64,000 nt of DNA from Clostridiales bacterium (GCA_022800315.1 JAAWQC010000006.1:23257-87256); one strand, 5' to 3'. Positions 30,960 through 41,518 are shown, counted from the first letter of the stretch. Notes: generated by a model not told the origin, from the sequence alone. Translations and numbers: made by a program.

Positions 30960-33674
30960 TTATACCGTTTCGTCCGATAGAAGAACGTCCTGCTGTTTTT
31001 GCATTTCGTAATAGCGGTTGAAAAGCAGGGAGATTCGGCCGTCGTCATCAGCAGGAGCCCCGTAAAGCTCGTCCAATATCTCGTCGAGGGCCCGGTGGGC
31101 AAGCAAAAGCGGTTCGGGCATACTGTCGGCACCGTATAATTCCCGCAGGGACAGGTCGGGATACATTCTTCTAATTTGGAGTATTTTATCCGTCAAAACA
31201 GCCACCATCTGCATCTGATCGGCCGTCGCATCGGGCCAGGGAAAATTATTGTAAACCCAACGGCGGGAATATCGCAGTTCATCGTTCAGGCGTGAACCCA
31301 CAGATCGCAGCCATAACATATGAATAGAGGAGCTGATGACGCCCAGATGATAGAGGGTCGCTTCCGGCAGTATCAGGAGATTATCGCCAGGTATCGTCTG
31401 CGGGGAGCAGTACGCTCCCGGGATCAGCCGCAATTCCTTCTCCTGTATGCGGGGAAAGGCCACATAAGAGGTTTTCAGCAGGGGTTCTATCTGAAAATGA
31501 GTAGGGGTCTCCGCCAATGCCCGGGTGGTTTTGCGTTTGCTCAGCCGCCGTTTCTCACGCACCTGCTCAACTCGTTGAGCCAACAGAGGCATTTTCTTCA
31601 GCTGGTCCGGCGGACAGTTTTTCAGGTACAGGCAATAGCGGGGCTGACAGGACAGCAGCTCATCCGCTCCCAGATAAGGGTGAAGCCAATCAGCGGCCTG
31701 CGGCTCTTCTTCGAGCAGCGCGTCACGTTCCGCCGCAGTGAACAGGTACCGGCCGCTGTCGAGTATCAAGGCCCCTGTCTGCAAAGGGGGAACACAACAG
31801 AGCGGTTTGTTTCGGGCGGTCAGGTAGACGGGGGATGAGGCGACCAGATAGGCGTTGATATTCTCAACGGAAACCGGATCGGGCAGCGGACGATTCTCCC
31901 GCACACGATACAGTTGTTTGATTTGCTGTCCTGTTCCTGTGATACAGGACAGTCCCGTAATGATGCGCTGTTCGGACGGTGGGGTGGATTCAGGATCCTG
32001 CCATTCAATGGGTGGATAGGCGAAGTTTGATTCGATTTGATGGTGTTCGTTCAGCAGCTGCCAGAGAAAGGCGGCCTGCTCCCCGTGACTCAATCCCTCA
32101 GGCGCGACAAAAGCACATCGTATGCGGGTTCCCCGCATATAGGCGGCGGCTTTGATATACCAGCCGGTGGCATAATCCAGATTGCCGCAGGCGCGGATAC
32201 CGTATAGCAGCTGGCCCAGCTCCGCTTTATGCCTGGCTTGCAGCGCACGGGCCGGGGTATTGGGCAGGTCGGCAAAAATATAATCGACCGCACGAGGGGC
32301 CGTGGCCTCTTCCCAGGAACAGCTCAGGGAATTCAGTGCCTGGATATCGGCGCGTTCACGGCGTCCCTGCTGTACCGATATTCTTTTTTCTATCGCTTCA
32401 CAATCGCATAGATGCCGGGTCATTTCCATAACCATCTGGGCAATTTGAACCGATTCCTCCTGTAAATCGGTGCCGTAGAACTGGGACAGGGCAACCTGTG
32501 CGGAAACGGCTGGGTCATTCAGGAGGGCCAGAGCTTCCATCTCCAGACGACGCAGCTCACGATACGCGACGGCCAGCATGGTACCACTGCGGCAGACTGG
32601 ATCATAAAAGCGCAGTGAAGACAGTTCCCCCAGAAAACGGAGAAGGGCGTATCGGTCGAAAGCGGAATCCTTCAATTTCCTGGCAAGAGGATCGATGAAC
32701 AGCGGACGCAGCACATACTGTATTTTTTCCTCAGAGATAAAGAAACGGCTCTGATGATATCGGTAGCCGGGTTTGAGGGCTGCCTGAAGCAGAGGTCCGA
32801 AAGAAACGGGATCGAGAATTCCCCAATCGAGAAAGGAACACATCAGCACCCGTTCCCTCAGATCGGGTGACCAGTCGACCGGCGAACCCTTTTCGTGGAA
32901 CAGGGTACCGCCGACATAGGGGAGGGACATCAGCTCGGAAGGAAGAGCGCTGCCGCGCTTATCCAAAGGGGTGTTAAGTGTGCTGAAAAATTCACCCAGA
33001 CGTAAATTCATCAGCCGCGGTTCCGTATTCAGCAGGTAGTCATAAAACGCGTGCTTATGTAATAGTCCCGTATTTTCGGCAAAAAAACAAAAGGAGAGAC
33101 GGATAATCCATTGGAGCAGATCAGAACCTTCGGCCCCTGCTTTTTTCAGCCCTTTCATTAAGTGATACAGCATCTGTACGATCTTGAAGCCGGCGTCGGT
33201 ACGCGCCTGGCTGCCGTCGTCGCCGGAGGGAAGGGATTCCACTCCCGCCAGGAAGAAAAAGACATTTATATGCTGTTCCAATTCGCACAGGGGGAAGTGT
33301 ATGGTACGATCTTTAATTTTATCGTGGAGTATGAGACGCTTCTCACTGCAGGATAAATTATAGCGGGGGAGCTCAAAATCGCGCAGAGATGCAAAATAAT
33401 GACTGGCATGCATATCTGCTGCATCGAGCAGCCGCTCATCTGGTCCGACCGTGAGCATAATCAGTCCCTTCCACAGAACGGCGGCGTAAATCCGTGATTC
33501 CTGATCGTTGCTGGTATAATAGAGAAAACGGTCGGTTTGTGATGGGTTTGTCCCCCATATTTGTAAAAAGGAGGACAAAAAGGGAAGGGCGTTTTGGAGG
33601 GTAACGTGAAAGTCCCGCTGAGATGACATAAAAGCGCGTGCCCTGTCATGCAAAATATCCGTATTTAGCATCAT
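30960..33674 (-). CDS. MmeI/YeeA-type restriction-methylase homologue, probably catalytically dead
   Basis: A 904-residue intact protein with the layout of MmeI-type type IIG enzymes. An N-terminal nuclease-like region (1-145) leads to a helical spacer (to about 340), an adenine-methylase core (350-560), and a target-recognition region (570-904) ending in LRSVGSRLNDELRYSRRWVYNNFPWP. The active sites are altered. Family motif D(P)ACGSGNF reads DPVCRSGTM (358-366). NPPF reads DLPNT (469-473). The ExK of the nuclease strand (KG..LIExK) reads KGLIMLTVG (69-77). ATG 33674 follows GAGAAGG. Full length with all three sites lost suggests a retained DNA-binding or decoy role, not plain decay. Confidence 0.82.
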   Translation of the reverse strand: MMLNTDILHDRARAFMSSQRDFHVTLQNALPFLSSFLQIWGTNPSQTDRFLYYTSNDQESRIYAAVLWKGLIMLTVGPDERLLDAADMHASHYFASLRDFELPRYNLSCSEKRLILHDKIKDRTIHFPLCELEQHINVFFFLAGVESLPSGDDGSQARTDAGFKIVQMLYHLMKGLKKAGAEGSDLLQWIIRLSFCFFAENTGLLHKHAFYDYLLNTEPRLMNLRLGEFFSTLNTPLDKRGSALPSELMSLPYVGGTLFHEKGSPVDWSPDLRERVLMCSFLDWGILDPVSFGPLLQAALKPGYRYHQSRFFISEEKIQYVLRPLFIDPLARKLKDSAFDRYALLRFLGELSSLRFYDPVCRSGTMLAVAYRELRRLEMEALALLNDPAVSAQVALSQFYGTDLQEESVQIAQMVMEMTRHLCDCEAIEKRISVQQGRRERADIQALNSLSCSWEEATAPRAVDYIFADLPNTPARALQARHKAELGQLLYGIRACGNLDYATGWYIKAAAYMRGTRIRCAFVAPEGLSHGEQAAFLWQLLNEHHQIESNFAYPPIEWQDPESTPPSEQRIITGLSCITGTGQQIKQLYRVRENRPLPDPVSVENINAYLVASSPVYLTARNKPLCCVPPLQTGALILDSGRYLFTAAERDALLEEEPQAADWLHPYLGADELLSCQPRYCLYLKNCPPDQLKKMPLLAQRVEQVREKRRLSKRKTTRALAETPTHFQIEPLLKTSYVAFPRIQEKELRLIPGAYCSPQTIPGDNLLILPEATLYHLGVISSSIHMLWLRSVGSRLNDELRYSRRWVYNNFPWPDATADQMQMVAVLTDKILQIRRMYPDLSLRELYGADSMPEPLLLAHRALDEILDELYGAPADDDGRISLLFNRYYEMQKQQDVLLSDETV

Positions 33675-33696
33675 GGAACACCTTCTCACTTCATGA

Positions 33697-33745
33697 ATAT
33701 TGTACACTATATTGTCAGTATAAACATTTTAATCACATCAATCAA
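33697..33745 (-). promoter_or_regulatory. Promoter and ATATTGT direct repeats of the MmeI-like gene
   Basis: Minus strand -35 TTGATT (33745-33740), 17-bp spacer, -10 TATACT (33722-33717). ATATTGT occurs twice (33697-33703, 33709-33715), 12 bp apart and over the predicted start. The TATTGT core matches the palindrome before the regulator gene. Confidence 0.65.
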
Positions 33746-33923
33746 GTGCTTTTGATAAAATACGTTAAAAAATTTAGATAAAAGTGTGGAATTATATCCC
33801 GCCTATGCTATCCTTAATACAACTCAAACACTTATGAGATATTTCACAGTGGGTGAGGTATCAGGATAACCGGGAGAGTACTAATAGTGTAATATCAGAG
33901 GAATATATTGAGAGGTTAATGAA

Positions 33924-33962
33924 ATGACGCTATCACTTAAATGGAATAATCAGGAGTTTTGA
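33924..33962 (+). CDS. Possible 12-residue leader peptide
   Basis: ATG 33924 with GAGAGG 8 bp upstream encodes MTLSLKWNNQEF and a stop. No promoter is evident directly upstream, and it ends before the uvrB promoter. Kept only because the ribosome site is reasonable. Confidence 0.2.
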   Translation: MTLSLKWNNQEF

Positions 33963-33993
33963 AAAAGAGGAAGATTTGTGCTATACTAACACA

Positions 33994-34022
33994 TTGACAA
34001 ACAGGGTATTGTGGAGTAATAT
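33994..34022 (+). promoter_or_regulatory. Promoter of uvrBA
   Basis: -35 TTGACA (33994-33999), 17-bp spacer, -10 TAATAT (34017-34022), predicted start near 34029. Confidence 0.85.
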
Positions 34023-34031
34023 AAGGAAGTG

Positions 34032-34045
34032 CGAACATTCGTTCT
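34032..34045 (+). promoter_or_regulatory. LexA (SOS) box of uvrBA
   Basis: CGAACATTCGTTCT fits the Gram-positive LexA pattern CGAAC-N4-GTTC and lies just past the predicted start, where a bound repressor blocks the polymerase. Confidence 0.85.
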
Positions 34046-34157
34046 AAAACAGTTTGACGAGCAATTTCGCGGTATGTGTAAATCAATCTGGAAACATATC
34101 AATATACAAGAGTATGTATTGGCCTATCAGGAGTCATAAAAACAGGAGATAATGCCT

Positions 34158-36137
34158 ATGAGTGAACAAAATGATAAAGAATTATTCAAATTGGTAGCGC
34201 CCTACAAGCCTACCGGAGACCAGCCGGAGGCGATTGCCCATCTGGTGGAGGGGATCGACCGCGGCGATAAGGAGCAGACACTGCTGGGTGTCACCGGTTC
34301 GGGTAAAACGTTTACCATGGCCAACGTGATCGCGCGGGTGAACCGGCCCACGCTGGTGCTGGCGCATAACAAAACACTGGCGGCGCAGCTGTGCAGTGAA
34401 TTCCGCGAATTTTTCCCCCACAACGCGGTGGAATACTTCGTCTCTTATTACGATTATTATCAGCCGGAGGCCTATATTGCCTCCACTGATACCTATATTG
34501 AAAAAGACTCCGCTATCAATGACGAAATCGATAAGCTGCGCCATTCCGCCACCTCGGCGCTGTCCGAGCGGCGGGACGTGATTATCGTCGCCAGCGTATC
34601 CTGTATTTACAGTCTGGGTGACCCCATCGACTATCGGAATATGGTCATTTCCCTGCGTCCCGGCATGACGAAAAAACGGGACGAACTGCTGTCCAAGCTG
34701 GTGGAGCTCCAGTACGAGCGCAATGACATCAACTTTATCCGCAACAAATTCCGCGTGCGCGGGGATGTGGTTGAAGTTCACCCGGCCTACGCCGGTGACA
34801 ATGTGATACGGGTGGAGTTTTTCGGTGACGAGGTGGAGCGTATCAGCGAGGTAAACTCCCTGACCGGCGAGCTGAAAGGCGTGCTGGGCCACGTGGCGAT
34901 CTATCCGGCCTCCCACTATATCGTGCCGCGGGACAAGATGGAATCCGCCATCGGCGACATCGAGCAGGAGCTCGTGGAGCGGGTGGAATGGTTCAAGCAG
35001 AATGGCCAGCTGCTGGAGGCGCAGCGCATCCTCCAGCGCACCCGGTACGATGTCGAGATGCTGCGGGAAATCGGCATGTGCAAGGGCATTGAAAACTATT
35101 CCCGCGTGCTGTCGGGCCGGCCGGCGGGCAGCGCGCCGTTTACCCTGCTGGACTATTTCCCCGACGATTATTTGCTGATGGTAGACGAATCCCACGTGAC
35201 CCTGTCACAGGTACGGGGCATGTTCGGTGGCGATTTTTCCCGCAAAAAGAACCTGATTGATTATGGATTCCGGCTCCCCAGCGCTTACGACAACCGCCCG
35301 CTGAACTTCGACGAGTTTTACGAGCGGGTCCATCAGGCGGTATTCGTCAGCGCCACGCCCGGTGTATTCGAGCGGGAACACAGCACCCAGGTGGTGGAGC
35401 AGGTAATCCGTCCCACCGGTCTGCTCGACCCCGAAGTGGTGGTCAAGCCGGTGGAGGGTCAGATCGACGACCTGATCGGCGAGATACGGCAGCGGTCGGA
35501 GAAGGGGGAACGGGTGCTGGTCACCACCCTGACCAAACGGATGGCCGAGGATTTGACCGATTATCTCGAAAACGTGGGTATCAAGGTACGGTATATGCAT
35601 CATGATATTGATACTATGGAGCGTATGGAGATCATACGCGACCTGCGGCTGGGCGAATTCGACGTCCTGATCGGCATCAACCTGCTGCGCGAGGGTCTCG
35701 ATCTGCCGGAGGTTTCCCTGGTGGCTATCCTCGACGCGGATAAGGAGGGCTTCCTGCGCTCCGAAACTTCCCTGATCCAGACAATCGGGCGGGCGGCCCG
35801 CAACGCCGGCGGCCAGGTGGTCATGTACGCGGACAGCGTCACCCCCTCCATGGAGCGGGCCATCTCCGAAACCAACCGCCGCCGCGCTATCCAGATGAAA
35901 TACAACGAGGAACACGGCATCACGCCGAAAACCATTATCAAAGAAGTGCGGGACGTCATTGAGATCACCGCCAAGGATAAAACCAAGGAAAAACCCGATA
36001 AGAAGCTCAGCAAGATGGAACGCGTGCAGCTGATCGAGCAGCTGACCCGGGAGATGAAAAACGCGGCAAAGCTGCTGGAATTCGAGCACGCGGCGTATCT
36101 CCGCGACCGCATCGAAAAGCTGCGGGCTGTCAAATAG
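34158..36137 (+). CDS. uvrB: Excinuclease ABC subunit B
   Basis: Damage-verifying helicase of nucleotide excision repair. The 659-residue protein has Walker A GVTGSGKT, the beta-hairpin region [27 protein letters not shown], helicase motif [24 protein letters not shown] and QTIGRAARN, and a C-terminal UVR motif ([26 protein letters not shown]). ATG 34158 has AGGAG at 9 bp; an ATG 6 bp earlier is too close. It is under SOS control and is followed by uvrA after 27 bp. Confidence 0.98.
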   Translation: MSEQNDKELFKLVAPYKPTGDQPEAIAHLVEGIDRGDKEQTLLGVTGSGKTFTMANVIARVNRPTLVLAHNKTLAAQLCSEFREFFPHNAVEYFVSYYDYYQPEAYIASTDTYIEKDSAINDEIDKLRHSATSALSERRDVIIVASVSCIYSLGDPIDYRNMVISLRPGMTKKRDELLSKLVELQYERNDINFIRNKFRVRGDVVEVHPAYAGDNVIRVEFFGDEVERISEVNSLTGELKGVLGHVAIYPASHYIVPRDKMESAIGDIEQELVERVEWFKQNGQLLEAQRILQRTRYDVEMLREIGMCKGIENYSRVLSGRPAGSAPFTLLDYFPDDYLLMVDESHVTLSQVRGMFGGDFSRKKNLIDYGFRLPSAYDNRPLNFDEFYERVHQAVFVSATPGVFEREHSTQVVEQVIRPTGLLDPEVVVKPVEGQIDDLIGEIRQRSEKGERVLVTTLTKRMAEDLTDYLENVGIKVRYMHHDIDTMERMEIIRDLRLGEFDVLIGINLLREGLDLPEVSLVAILDADKEGFLRSETSLIQTIGRAARNAGGQVVMYADSVTPSMERAISETNRRRAIQMKYNEEHGITPKTIIKEVRDVIEITAKDKTKEKPDKKLSKMERVQLIEQLTREMKNAAKLLEFEHAAYLRDRIEKLRAVK

Positions 36138-36164
36138 ATATCGAATGAATGGTGGATAAACGAG

Positions 36165-39005
36165 ATGCAGAATAATCAACTGATCGTCCAGGGGGCGAGG
36201 GAGCACAATCTGAAGGATGTGGATATCCAGATTCCGCGGGATAAGCTGGTGGTCTTTACCGGTCTGTCCGGTTCGGGAAAATCGTCGCTGGCGTTCGACA
36301 CCATCTATGCCGAGGGGCAGCGGCGGTATGTGGAGAGCCTGTCTTCCTATGCCCGTCAGTTTCTGGGTCAGATGGACAAGCCCGACGTGGACCTGATTGA
36401 GGGGCTGTCGCCCGCGATATCCATCGATCAGAAAACCACCTCCAAAAACCCCCGTTCCACTGTGGGCACGGTGACGGAGATACATGACTATCTGCGTCTG
36501 CTGTACGCGCGCATCGGCATTCCGCACTGTCCCATCTGCGGACGGGAAATCCGTCAGCAGACGGTGGACCAGATCGTGGACAAGGTGATGGAACTGCCCC
36601 AGGGCACCCGTTTGCAGATTCTGTCTCCCATCGTGCGCGGGCGTAAAGGCGAATACGTCAAGGAATTTGAAAACGCCCGCAAATCGGGTTATGTCCGCGC
36701 GCGGGTGGACGGCATCATTTACGACCTGTCCGAACCGATTAAACTGGAAAAAAACAAGAAGCATACCATCGAGATCGTGGTGGACCGTCTGGTCATCAAC
36801 GACGATATCCACAGCCGTCTGGCCGACTCCATCGAAACGGCAACCACCCTGTCGGGGGGGATCCTGACCGTCAATGTGCTGGACGACGGGGACGGTCGGG
36901 ACATGACCTTCTCCCAGAATTATTCCTGCCCCGAGCACGGCGTCAGCATCGAAGAACTGTCCCCCCGCATGTTCTCCTTCAACAATCCCTTCGGCGCCTG
37001 TCCCAAGTGCACCGGCCTGGGCATCTACATGTCGATGGATCCCGATCTGGTGGTGTCCAACCGCAGCCTTTCCATCCGGGAGGGGGCCATCCGGGCCAGC
37101 GGCTGGAGTTATATCGACGGCGGAACCATCGCGCAGATGTATTACGAGGGGCTGGCGAAGCATTACGGCTTTTCGCTGGATACCCCCTTCAACCAGCTGC
37201 CCGACAAAATCGTCGATATCCTGATGTACGGCAGCAAAGGTGAAAAAATAGAGATGGTGCGCAAAAAAGAATACGGTACCGGCGTATACAAGACCGAATT
37301 CGAAGGCGTTATCAACAACCTCCAGCGGCGGTACAAGGAAACCAACAGCGAGTGGATGAAGGAAGAGCTGGAAGCGTACATGAGCCAGATTCCCTGTCCG
37401 GAGTGCCACGGCCAGCGCCTGAAGCCGGAAAGCCTGGCCGTGACGGTGGGCGGCCTCAACATCGCCAAATTTTCCAGCAAGTCGGTGGCCGACGCTCTCG
37501 CGTTTATCGACAAGCTGGATTTGACCGAACGGGAGCACATGATCGGGGACCGTATCCTCAAGGAGATCACCGAACGGCTGGGGTTCCTGAGAAGTGTGGG
37601 GCTGGAATACCTGACACTGTCCCGCGCCTCCGGTTCCCTGTCGGGCGGCGAGAGCCAGCGCATCCGGCTGGCCACCCAGATCGGTTCCTATCTGATGGGG
37701 GTTCTGTATATTCTGGACGAACCCAGCATCGGCCTGCATCAGCGGGACAACGACCGTCTGCTGGCGACCCTGCAGCGGCTGCGGGATTTGGGGAACACCC
37801 TGATCGTGGTGGAGCACGACGAGGACACCATGCGGGCGGCCGACTGGATCGTCGACATCGGCCCCGGCGCGGGCATACACGGCGGCAGCGTCATTTTCAG
37901 CGGCACGCCGGATGAGATCGTCCATTGCCAGGAGTCGATCACCGGCCAATACCTGAGCGGCCGGCGGAAAATCCCGGTTCCGGAGCAGCGGCGGCCGGGC
38001 TCCGGCAAGCTGCTGACCGTACGGGGGGCCACCGAACACAACCTGAAGAATATCGACGTCTCCTTCCGGCTGGGGGCTTTCAACTGCGTCACCGGCGTAT
38101 CGGGTTCAGGCAAATCCTCGCTGGTGAATGAGATCGTCTATAAGCGCCTGGTCACCGAGCTCAACGGCGCCCACGCGCGGGCGGGCGCCCACGCGGGGAT
38201 GGATGGCATCGACGCGCTGGATAAGGTGATCGATATCGATCAGTCACCCATCGGGCGCACGCCCCGTTCCAACCCGGCTACCTATACCGGCGTGTTCAAC
38301 GACATACGTGAGCTGTTCGCCTCGACGGCGGACGCGAAGATGCGGGGCTTCAACACCGGACGCTTTTCCTTCAACGTGAAGGGGGGGCGGTGCGAGGCCT
38401 GCCAGGGCGACGGTATCATTAAAATCGAGATGCACTTCCTGCCCGATATCTATGTTCCCTGCGAGGTTTGCAAAGGGCGCCGGTATAACCGGGAAACGCT
38501 GGAGGTCAAGTATAAAGGCAAAAGCATTTACGATGTGCTGGAGATGACGGTGGAGGAAGGCGTCGAGTTTTTCGGCAGCATTCCCAAGATTGCCCGCAAG
38601 CTCCAGACCCTGTATGACGTGGGCCTCGGCTACGTCAAGATTGGGCAGCCCGCCACCACCCTTTCAGGAGGGGAGGCTCAGCGGGTGAAGCTGGCCACCG
38701 AGCTGTCCCGACGGGCTACCGGACGCACCGTCTATATCCTCGACGAACCGACCACCGGCCTGCATACCGCCGATGTGCAGCAGCTTATCGACGTGCTGCA
38801 GCGGCTGGTAGACGGGGGCAATACAGTGATCGTCATCGAACACAATCTGGATATGATCAAAACCGCGGATTATGTTATCGACCTGGGCCCCGAAGGCGGG
38901 GACAAGGGCGGTCAGGTGGTGGCCTGCGGCACGCCGGAAGAGATCGTAAAAGTGAAAAAATCCTATACCGGCCAGTATCTGGCGCCGGTGCTGAAAAGAA
39001 AATAG
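36165..39005 (+). CDS. uvrA: Excinuclease ABC subunit A
   Basis: Damage-recognition ATPase of nucleotide excision repair. The 946-residue protein has two ABC cassettes: Walker [15 protein letters not shown] and [13 protein letters not shown], with LSGGE signatures in both. Zinc modules are visible (CPEHG... [18 protein letters not shown]... CEVCKGRRY). It forms an operon with uvrB. Confidence 0.98.
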   Translation: MQNNQLIVQGAREHNLKDVDIQIPRDKLVVFTGLSGSGKSSLAFDTIYAEGQRRYVESLSSYARQFLGQMDKPDVDLIEGLSPAISIDQKTTSKNPRSTVGTVTEIHDYLRLLYARIGIPHCPICGREIRQQTVDQIVDKVMELPQGTRLQILSPIVRGRKGEYVKEFENARKSGYVRARVDGIIYDLSEPIKLEKNKKHTIEIVVDRLVINDDIHSRLADSIETATTLSGGILTVNVLDDGDGRDMTFSQNYSCPEHGVSIEELSPRMFSFNNPFGACPKCTGLGIYMSMDPDLVVSNRSLSIREGAIRASGWSYIDGGTIAQMYYEGLAKHYGFSLDTPFNQLPDKIVDILMYGSKGEKIEMVRKKEYGTGVYKTEFEGVINNLQRRYKETNSEWMKEELEAYMSQIPCPECHGQRLKPESLAVTVGGLNIAKFSSKSVADALAFIDKLDLTEREHMIGDRILKEITERLGFLRSVGLEYLTLSRASGSLSGGESQRIRLATQIGSYLMGVLYILDEPSIGLHQRDNDRLLATLQRLRDLGNTLIVVEHDEDTMRAADWIVDIGPGAGIHGGSVIFSGTPDEIVHCQESITGQYLSGRRKIPVPEQRRPGSGKLLTVRGATEHNLKNIDVSFRLGAFNCVTGVSGSGKSSLVNEIVYKRLVTELNGAHARAGAHAGMDGIDALDKVIDIDQSPIGRTPRSNPATYTGVFNDIRELFASTADAKMRGFNTGRFSFNVKGGRCEACQGDGIIKIEMHFLPDIYVPCEVCKGRRYNRETLEVKYKGKSIYDVLEMTVEEGVEFFGSIPKIARKLQTLYDVGLGYVKIGQPATTLSGGEAQRVKLATELSRRATGRTVYILDEPTTGLHTADVQQLIDVLQRLVDGGNTVIVIEHNLDMIKTADYVIDLGPEGGDKGGQVVACGTPEEIVKVKKSYTGQYLAPVLKRK

Positions 39006-39018
39006 GCCGGCTTCAACG

Positions 39019-39066
39019 ATACAGCGTGAATCTTTCCTGTCGGAGAGGGACGCGCTGTATTTGTTT
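39019..39066 (+). terminator. Terminator after uvrA
   Basis: ATACAGCG (39019-39026) pairs with CGCTGTAT (39053-39060), with an inner CCT/AGG stem and TTGTTTG after it. Confidence 0.6.
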
Positions 39067-39320
39067 GTCGAGCCTTATTTTATTCTGGTAGAGAGGGCTG
39101 TGTCCTCCCTCATTTTCGATCTGCTGCTGCCGTATGCTGTTACATAAGGTTTTATCGAAAAGTGGGGCCGGGCGCCGCCGGCAAGCGGAATATTTACAAA
39201 TCTTTCATATACTGACACAGCGTATAGGGTATGATAGCCAGAGGAACGTGGGAAAAGCTGTCCCGCGTCCAGAAATAACCATCTGTTTAGGAATGAAAAC
39301 GGCGGGGAACAGGACAGACT
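39067..39320. other. Intergenic region before the DUF5685 gene
   Basis: With the uvrA terminator this makes 315 bp without a gene. A hairpin GGAACGTGGGA/TCCCGCGTCC lies at about 39241-39270. A -10-like TATGAT (39230-39235) has no acceptable -35, so I see no convincing promoter. Confidence 0.5.
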
Positions 39321-40223
39321 ATGTTTGGATACGTCCGCATTTACAAACCGGAACTGAAAATGGGGGAATATGAGCAGTACCAGGGCGTTTACTGCTCGCT
39401 GTGCAAGCAGCTGGGCAAAAGCTGCGGCCACTTTTCCCGTATGACCCTCAGTTATGACCTTACCTTTTTCGCCCTGTTCCGTATGGCACTGGACGAGGGC
39501 TGCCCCGGTTTTGAAAAAGGGCGCTGTTTTCTGCATCCCCTTAAAAAACGCGCCTGCTGCGGGGAAAACGAACATATCGCTTTTTCCGCCGACGCCTCCG
39601 CGCTGCTGACCTATTATAAGCTGCTGGACAATTTACAGGACGGGAGCTTTTTTCGACGGGCGGCGCTGCGCCTGACCCAGCCTTTTGCCGCCGGCGCGCG
39701 ACGGCGGGCACAGCGCAGGCAGCCTCAGCTGGACGAAGAAATCCGCCGCTATATGGAGCGGCAGGCGGCATTGGAAACGGCGAATACGCCTTCCATCGAC
39801 GCGGCGGCGGAACCCTCCGCCGATCTGCTCTCCTATATGGCACAGCTGTCCGCGCGGGATGAAAAAGAGCGGCGGGTGCTGGAACGGTTCGGCTATTGCC
39901 TGGGCCGCTGGATTTATCTGATCGACGCGATGGACGATCTGACGGACGACCTGAAAGAGGGCGGCTATAACCCCTATATCCTGTCCCGGAGGCTGAAAGC
40001 GGGGGAGGACGAGGCGGTCCGGGAGACGCGGGAATACGCACTGCTGACCCTGAACGCCTGCCTGGCGGAATGTATCGCCGCCTATAACCTGCTGCCCGTC
40101 CGCCGCTTCGACGGCATCCTGCGCAATGTGCTGGAACAGGGCATGCCTGCCGCTCAGCGGCAGGCAGTGGATGGGAAGAAACAAGACAAGCGTCCGAAAG
40201 CGGTGGAAAGCGCCGCATCCTGA
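39321..40223 (+). CDS. DUF5685 family protein
   Basis: A 300-residue protein with the family opening MFGYVRIYKPELKMGEYEQYQGVYCSLCKQLGKSCG. Cysteine pairs (CSLC; CFLHPLKKRACC) suggest metal binding. A helical C-terminal part contains LGRWIYLIDAMDDLTDDLKEGGYNPY, whose acidic DAMDDLTDD recalls prenyl-synthase-like helical folds. It is followed after 59 bp by a J-domain gene, a repeated pairing in Clostridia. Function unknown. Confidence 0.8.
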   Translation: MFGYVRIYKPELKMGEYEQYQGVYCSLCKQLGKSCGHFSRMTLSYDLTFFALFRMALDEGCPGFEKGRCFLHPLKKRACCGENEHIAFSADASALLTYYKLLDNLQDGSFFRRAALRLTQPFAAGARRRAQRRQPQLDEEIRRYMERQAALETANTPSIDAAAEPSADLLSYMAQLSARDEKERRVLERFGYCLGRWIYLIDAMDDLTDDLKEGGYNPYILSRRLKAGEDEAVRETREYALLTLNACLAECIAAYNLLPVRRFDGILRNVLEQGMPAAQRQAVDGKKQDKRPKAVESAAS

Positions 40224-40282
40224 TAGATTGAGTATGACTGAAACAGTTGTTTTGGTTAGCCGGAAAGGCGTGGTCAAAAGCA

Positions 40283-40891
40283 ATGAGCGTTAACGATCCC
40301 TATAAGATACTGGGCGTCAATCCCAACGCCACTGATGACGAGGTGAAAACCGCCTATCGTGAGATGGCGCGAAAATATCACCCCGACAACTACAGCAATA
40401 ATCCGCTGTCCGAGCTGGCGCAGGAGAAGATGCAGGAGGTCAACGAGGCCTACGACACCATCGTCAATATGCGCAAGGGCCGCGGTTCCGGCTCCGGCGG
40501 ATACGGCGGCGGCTCTGCTTCTTCCCGCTATGCGGATGTGCGCAATATGATCAACAGCGGCCGCATACAGGACGCCGAAATGCTTATCGACGGGGTGCCG
40601 GCCGGTTCCCGCGACGCGGAGTGGTATTTTCTCAAGGGCAGCATCCTGTATAAAAAGGGCTGGCTGGAAGATGCCTACCAGAACTTCGCTACGGCGTGCC
40701 GGATGGATCCCGGCAACGCGGAATATCAGGCGGCGATGAGTCAGATGAATTCCCAGCGGCAAACCGGCGGTTACCGGACCACCGGCGCTCCGGCGGGAGG
40801 CGGCTGTTCCGCCTGTGACGTCTGTAATGCCCTGATCTGCACCGACTGCTGCTGCGAATGCATGGGCGGGGACTTTATCCGCTGCTGCTGA
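40283..40891 (+). CDS. J-domain protein with cysteine-rich tail
   Basis: A 202-residue DnaJ-type co-chaperone-like protein. The J-domain (residues 4-65) has the HPD motif in REMARKYHPDNYSNNP. A glycine/serine linker and a TPR-like pair of helices (DAEMLIDGVPAGSRDAEWYFLKGS... GWLEDAYQNFATACRMDPGNAEYQ) follow. The tail (CSACDVCNALICTDCCCECMG) holds 11 cysteines and could bind metal or a lipid anchor. It probably recruits DnaK to a client made by the DUF5685 neighbour; this is inference. The ribosome site GGAAAGG is 14 bp before the ATG, a loose fit. Confidence 0.85.
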   Translation: MSVNDPYKILGVNPNATDDEVKTAYREMARKYHPDNYSNNPLSELAQEKMQEVNEAYDTIVNMRKGRGSGSGGYGGGSASSRYADVRNMINSGRIQDAEMLIDGVPAGSRDAEWYFLKGSILYKKGWLEDAYQNFATACRMDPGNAEYQAAMSQMNSQRQTGGYRTTGAPAGGGCSACDVCNALICTDCCCECMGGDFIRCC

Positions 40892-40960
40892 TGCCGGGCG
40901 ACAAGGGACGCCGGTTCCCGTGGGGAAAACGATACCTGAACGGAAAGGATGTTCCGGGCG

Positions 40961-41491
40961 ATGAAGCATACCAGCAAGGTGGCGCTGTGCGGTATACTGG
41001 CGGCACTCTCCCTGATTCTGATGGTGATGACGGCGATCCCCATCGCCACCTACGCGCTGCCGGCCATGGCTGGTGCGGTGCTGATCCCCGTGGTGATGGA
41101 GGCGGGGGTCAAATGGGGCTGGCTCGCCTATGCCGCGGTGGCGCTGCTGTCGCTTTTGGTGGCGCCTGACCCGGAGGCCAAGGTGCTGTTCATCACCTTC
41201 TTCGGCTATTACCCCATCGCCAAATCGCTGCTGGAGAAGATGAAAAAGCGCTGGCTGGAATGGATTGTGAAACTGGTAATTTTCAACGGGACCATGGTGG
41301 GGTCTTATCTGCTGACTATTTTCGTCTTTCACCTGCCGACCGACTTTGAACTGTTCGGGGTCAGCCTGCCGCTGGTCTTTCTCCTGATCGGCAATGTTAT
41401 TTTTGTGATATACGATCTGGCGCTGACCAATGTGATCACCGCCTACTGGTACCGGCTGCATCCCAAGCTGAGCCGGATTTTCCGCCACTGA
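40961..41491 (+). CDS. Integral membrane protein, ECF S-component-like
   Basis: A 176-residue protein with about five transmembrane helices, beginning MKHTSKVALCGILAALSLILMVMT, the typical opening of ECF-transporter substrate-binding (S) proteins. I prefer ATG 40961 over an ATG 12 bp upstream that directly abuts the ribosome site. No vitamin-specific motif or EcfAAT gene is nearby. It may act with the DUF5685/J-domain pair. Ends at a strong terminator. Confidence 0.65.
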   Translation: MKHTSKVALCGILAALSLILMVMTAIPIATYALPAMAGAVLIPVVMEAGVKWGWLAYAAVALLSLLVAPDPEAKVLFITFFGYYPIAKSLLEKMKKRWLEWIVKLVIFNGTMVGSYLLTIFVFHLPTDFELFGVSLPLVFLLIGNVIFVIYDLALTNVITAYWYRLHPKLSRIFRH

Positions 41492-41518
41492 GGCCGCGGG
41501 TTATCCGCGGCCTTTTTT
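41492..41518 (+). terminator. Intrinsic terminator
   Basis: GGCCGCGG and CCGCGGCC around GTTAT, followed by TTTTTT. Confidence 0.9.

Larger units (their letters stand above)
33675..34157. other. Divergent intergenic region between the MmeI-like gene and uvrB
   Basis: This 483-bp AT-rich stretch holds the leftward promoter and repeats (33697-33745), a possible 12-codon frame (33924-33962), and the SOS promoter and LexA box of uvrB (33994-34045). The part from 33750 to 33920 shows no gene or hairpin I can support. Confidence 0.7.

Noticed and set aside
35205..38039. 944-codon open frame opposite uvrB/uvrA
   Set aside because: A mirror frame created by the GC-rich third positions of uvrA; no ribosome site and no recognisable protein.
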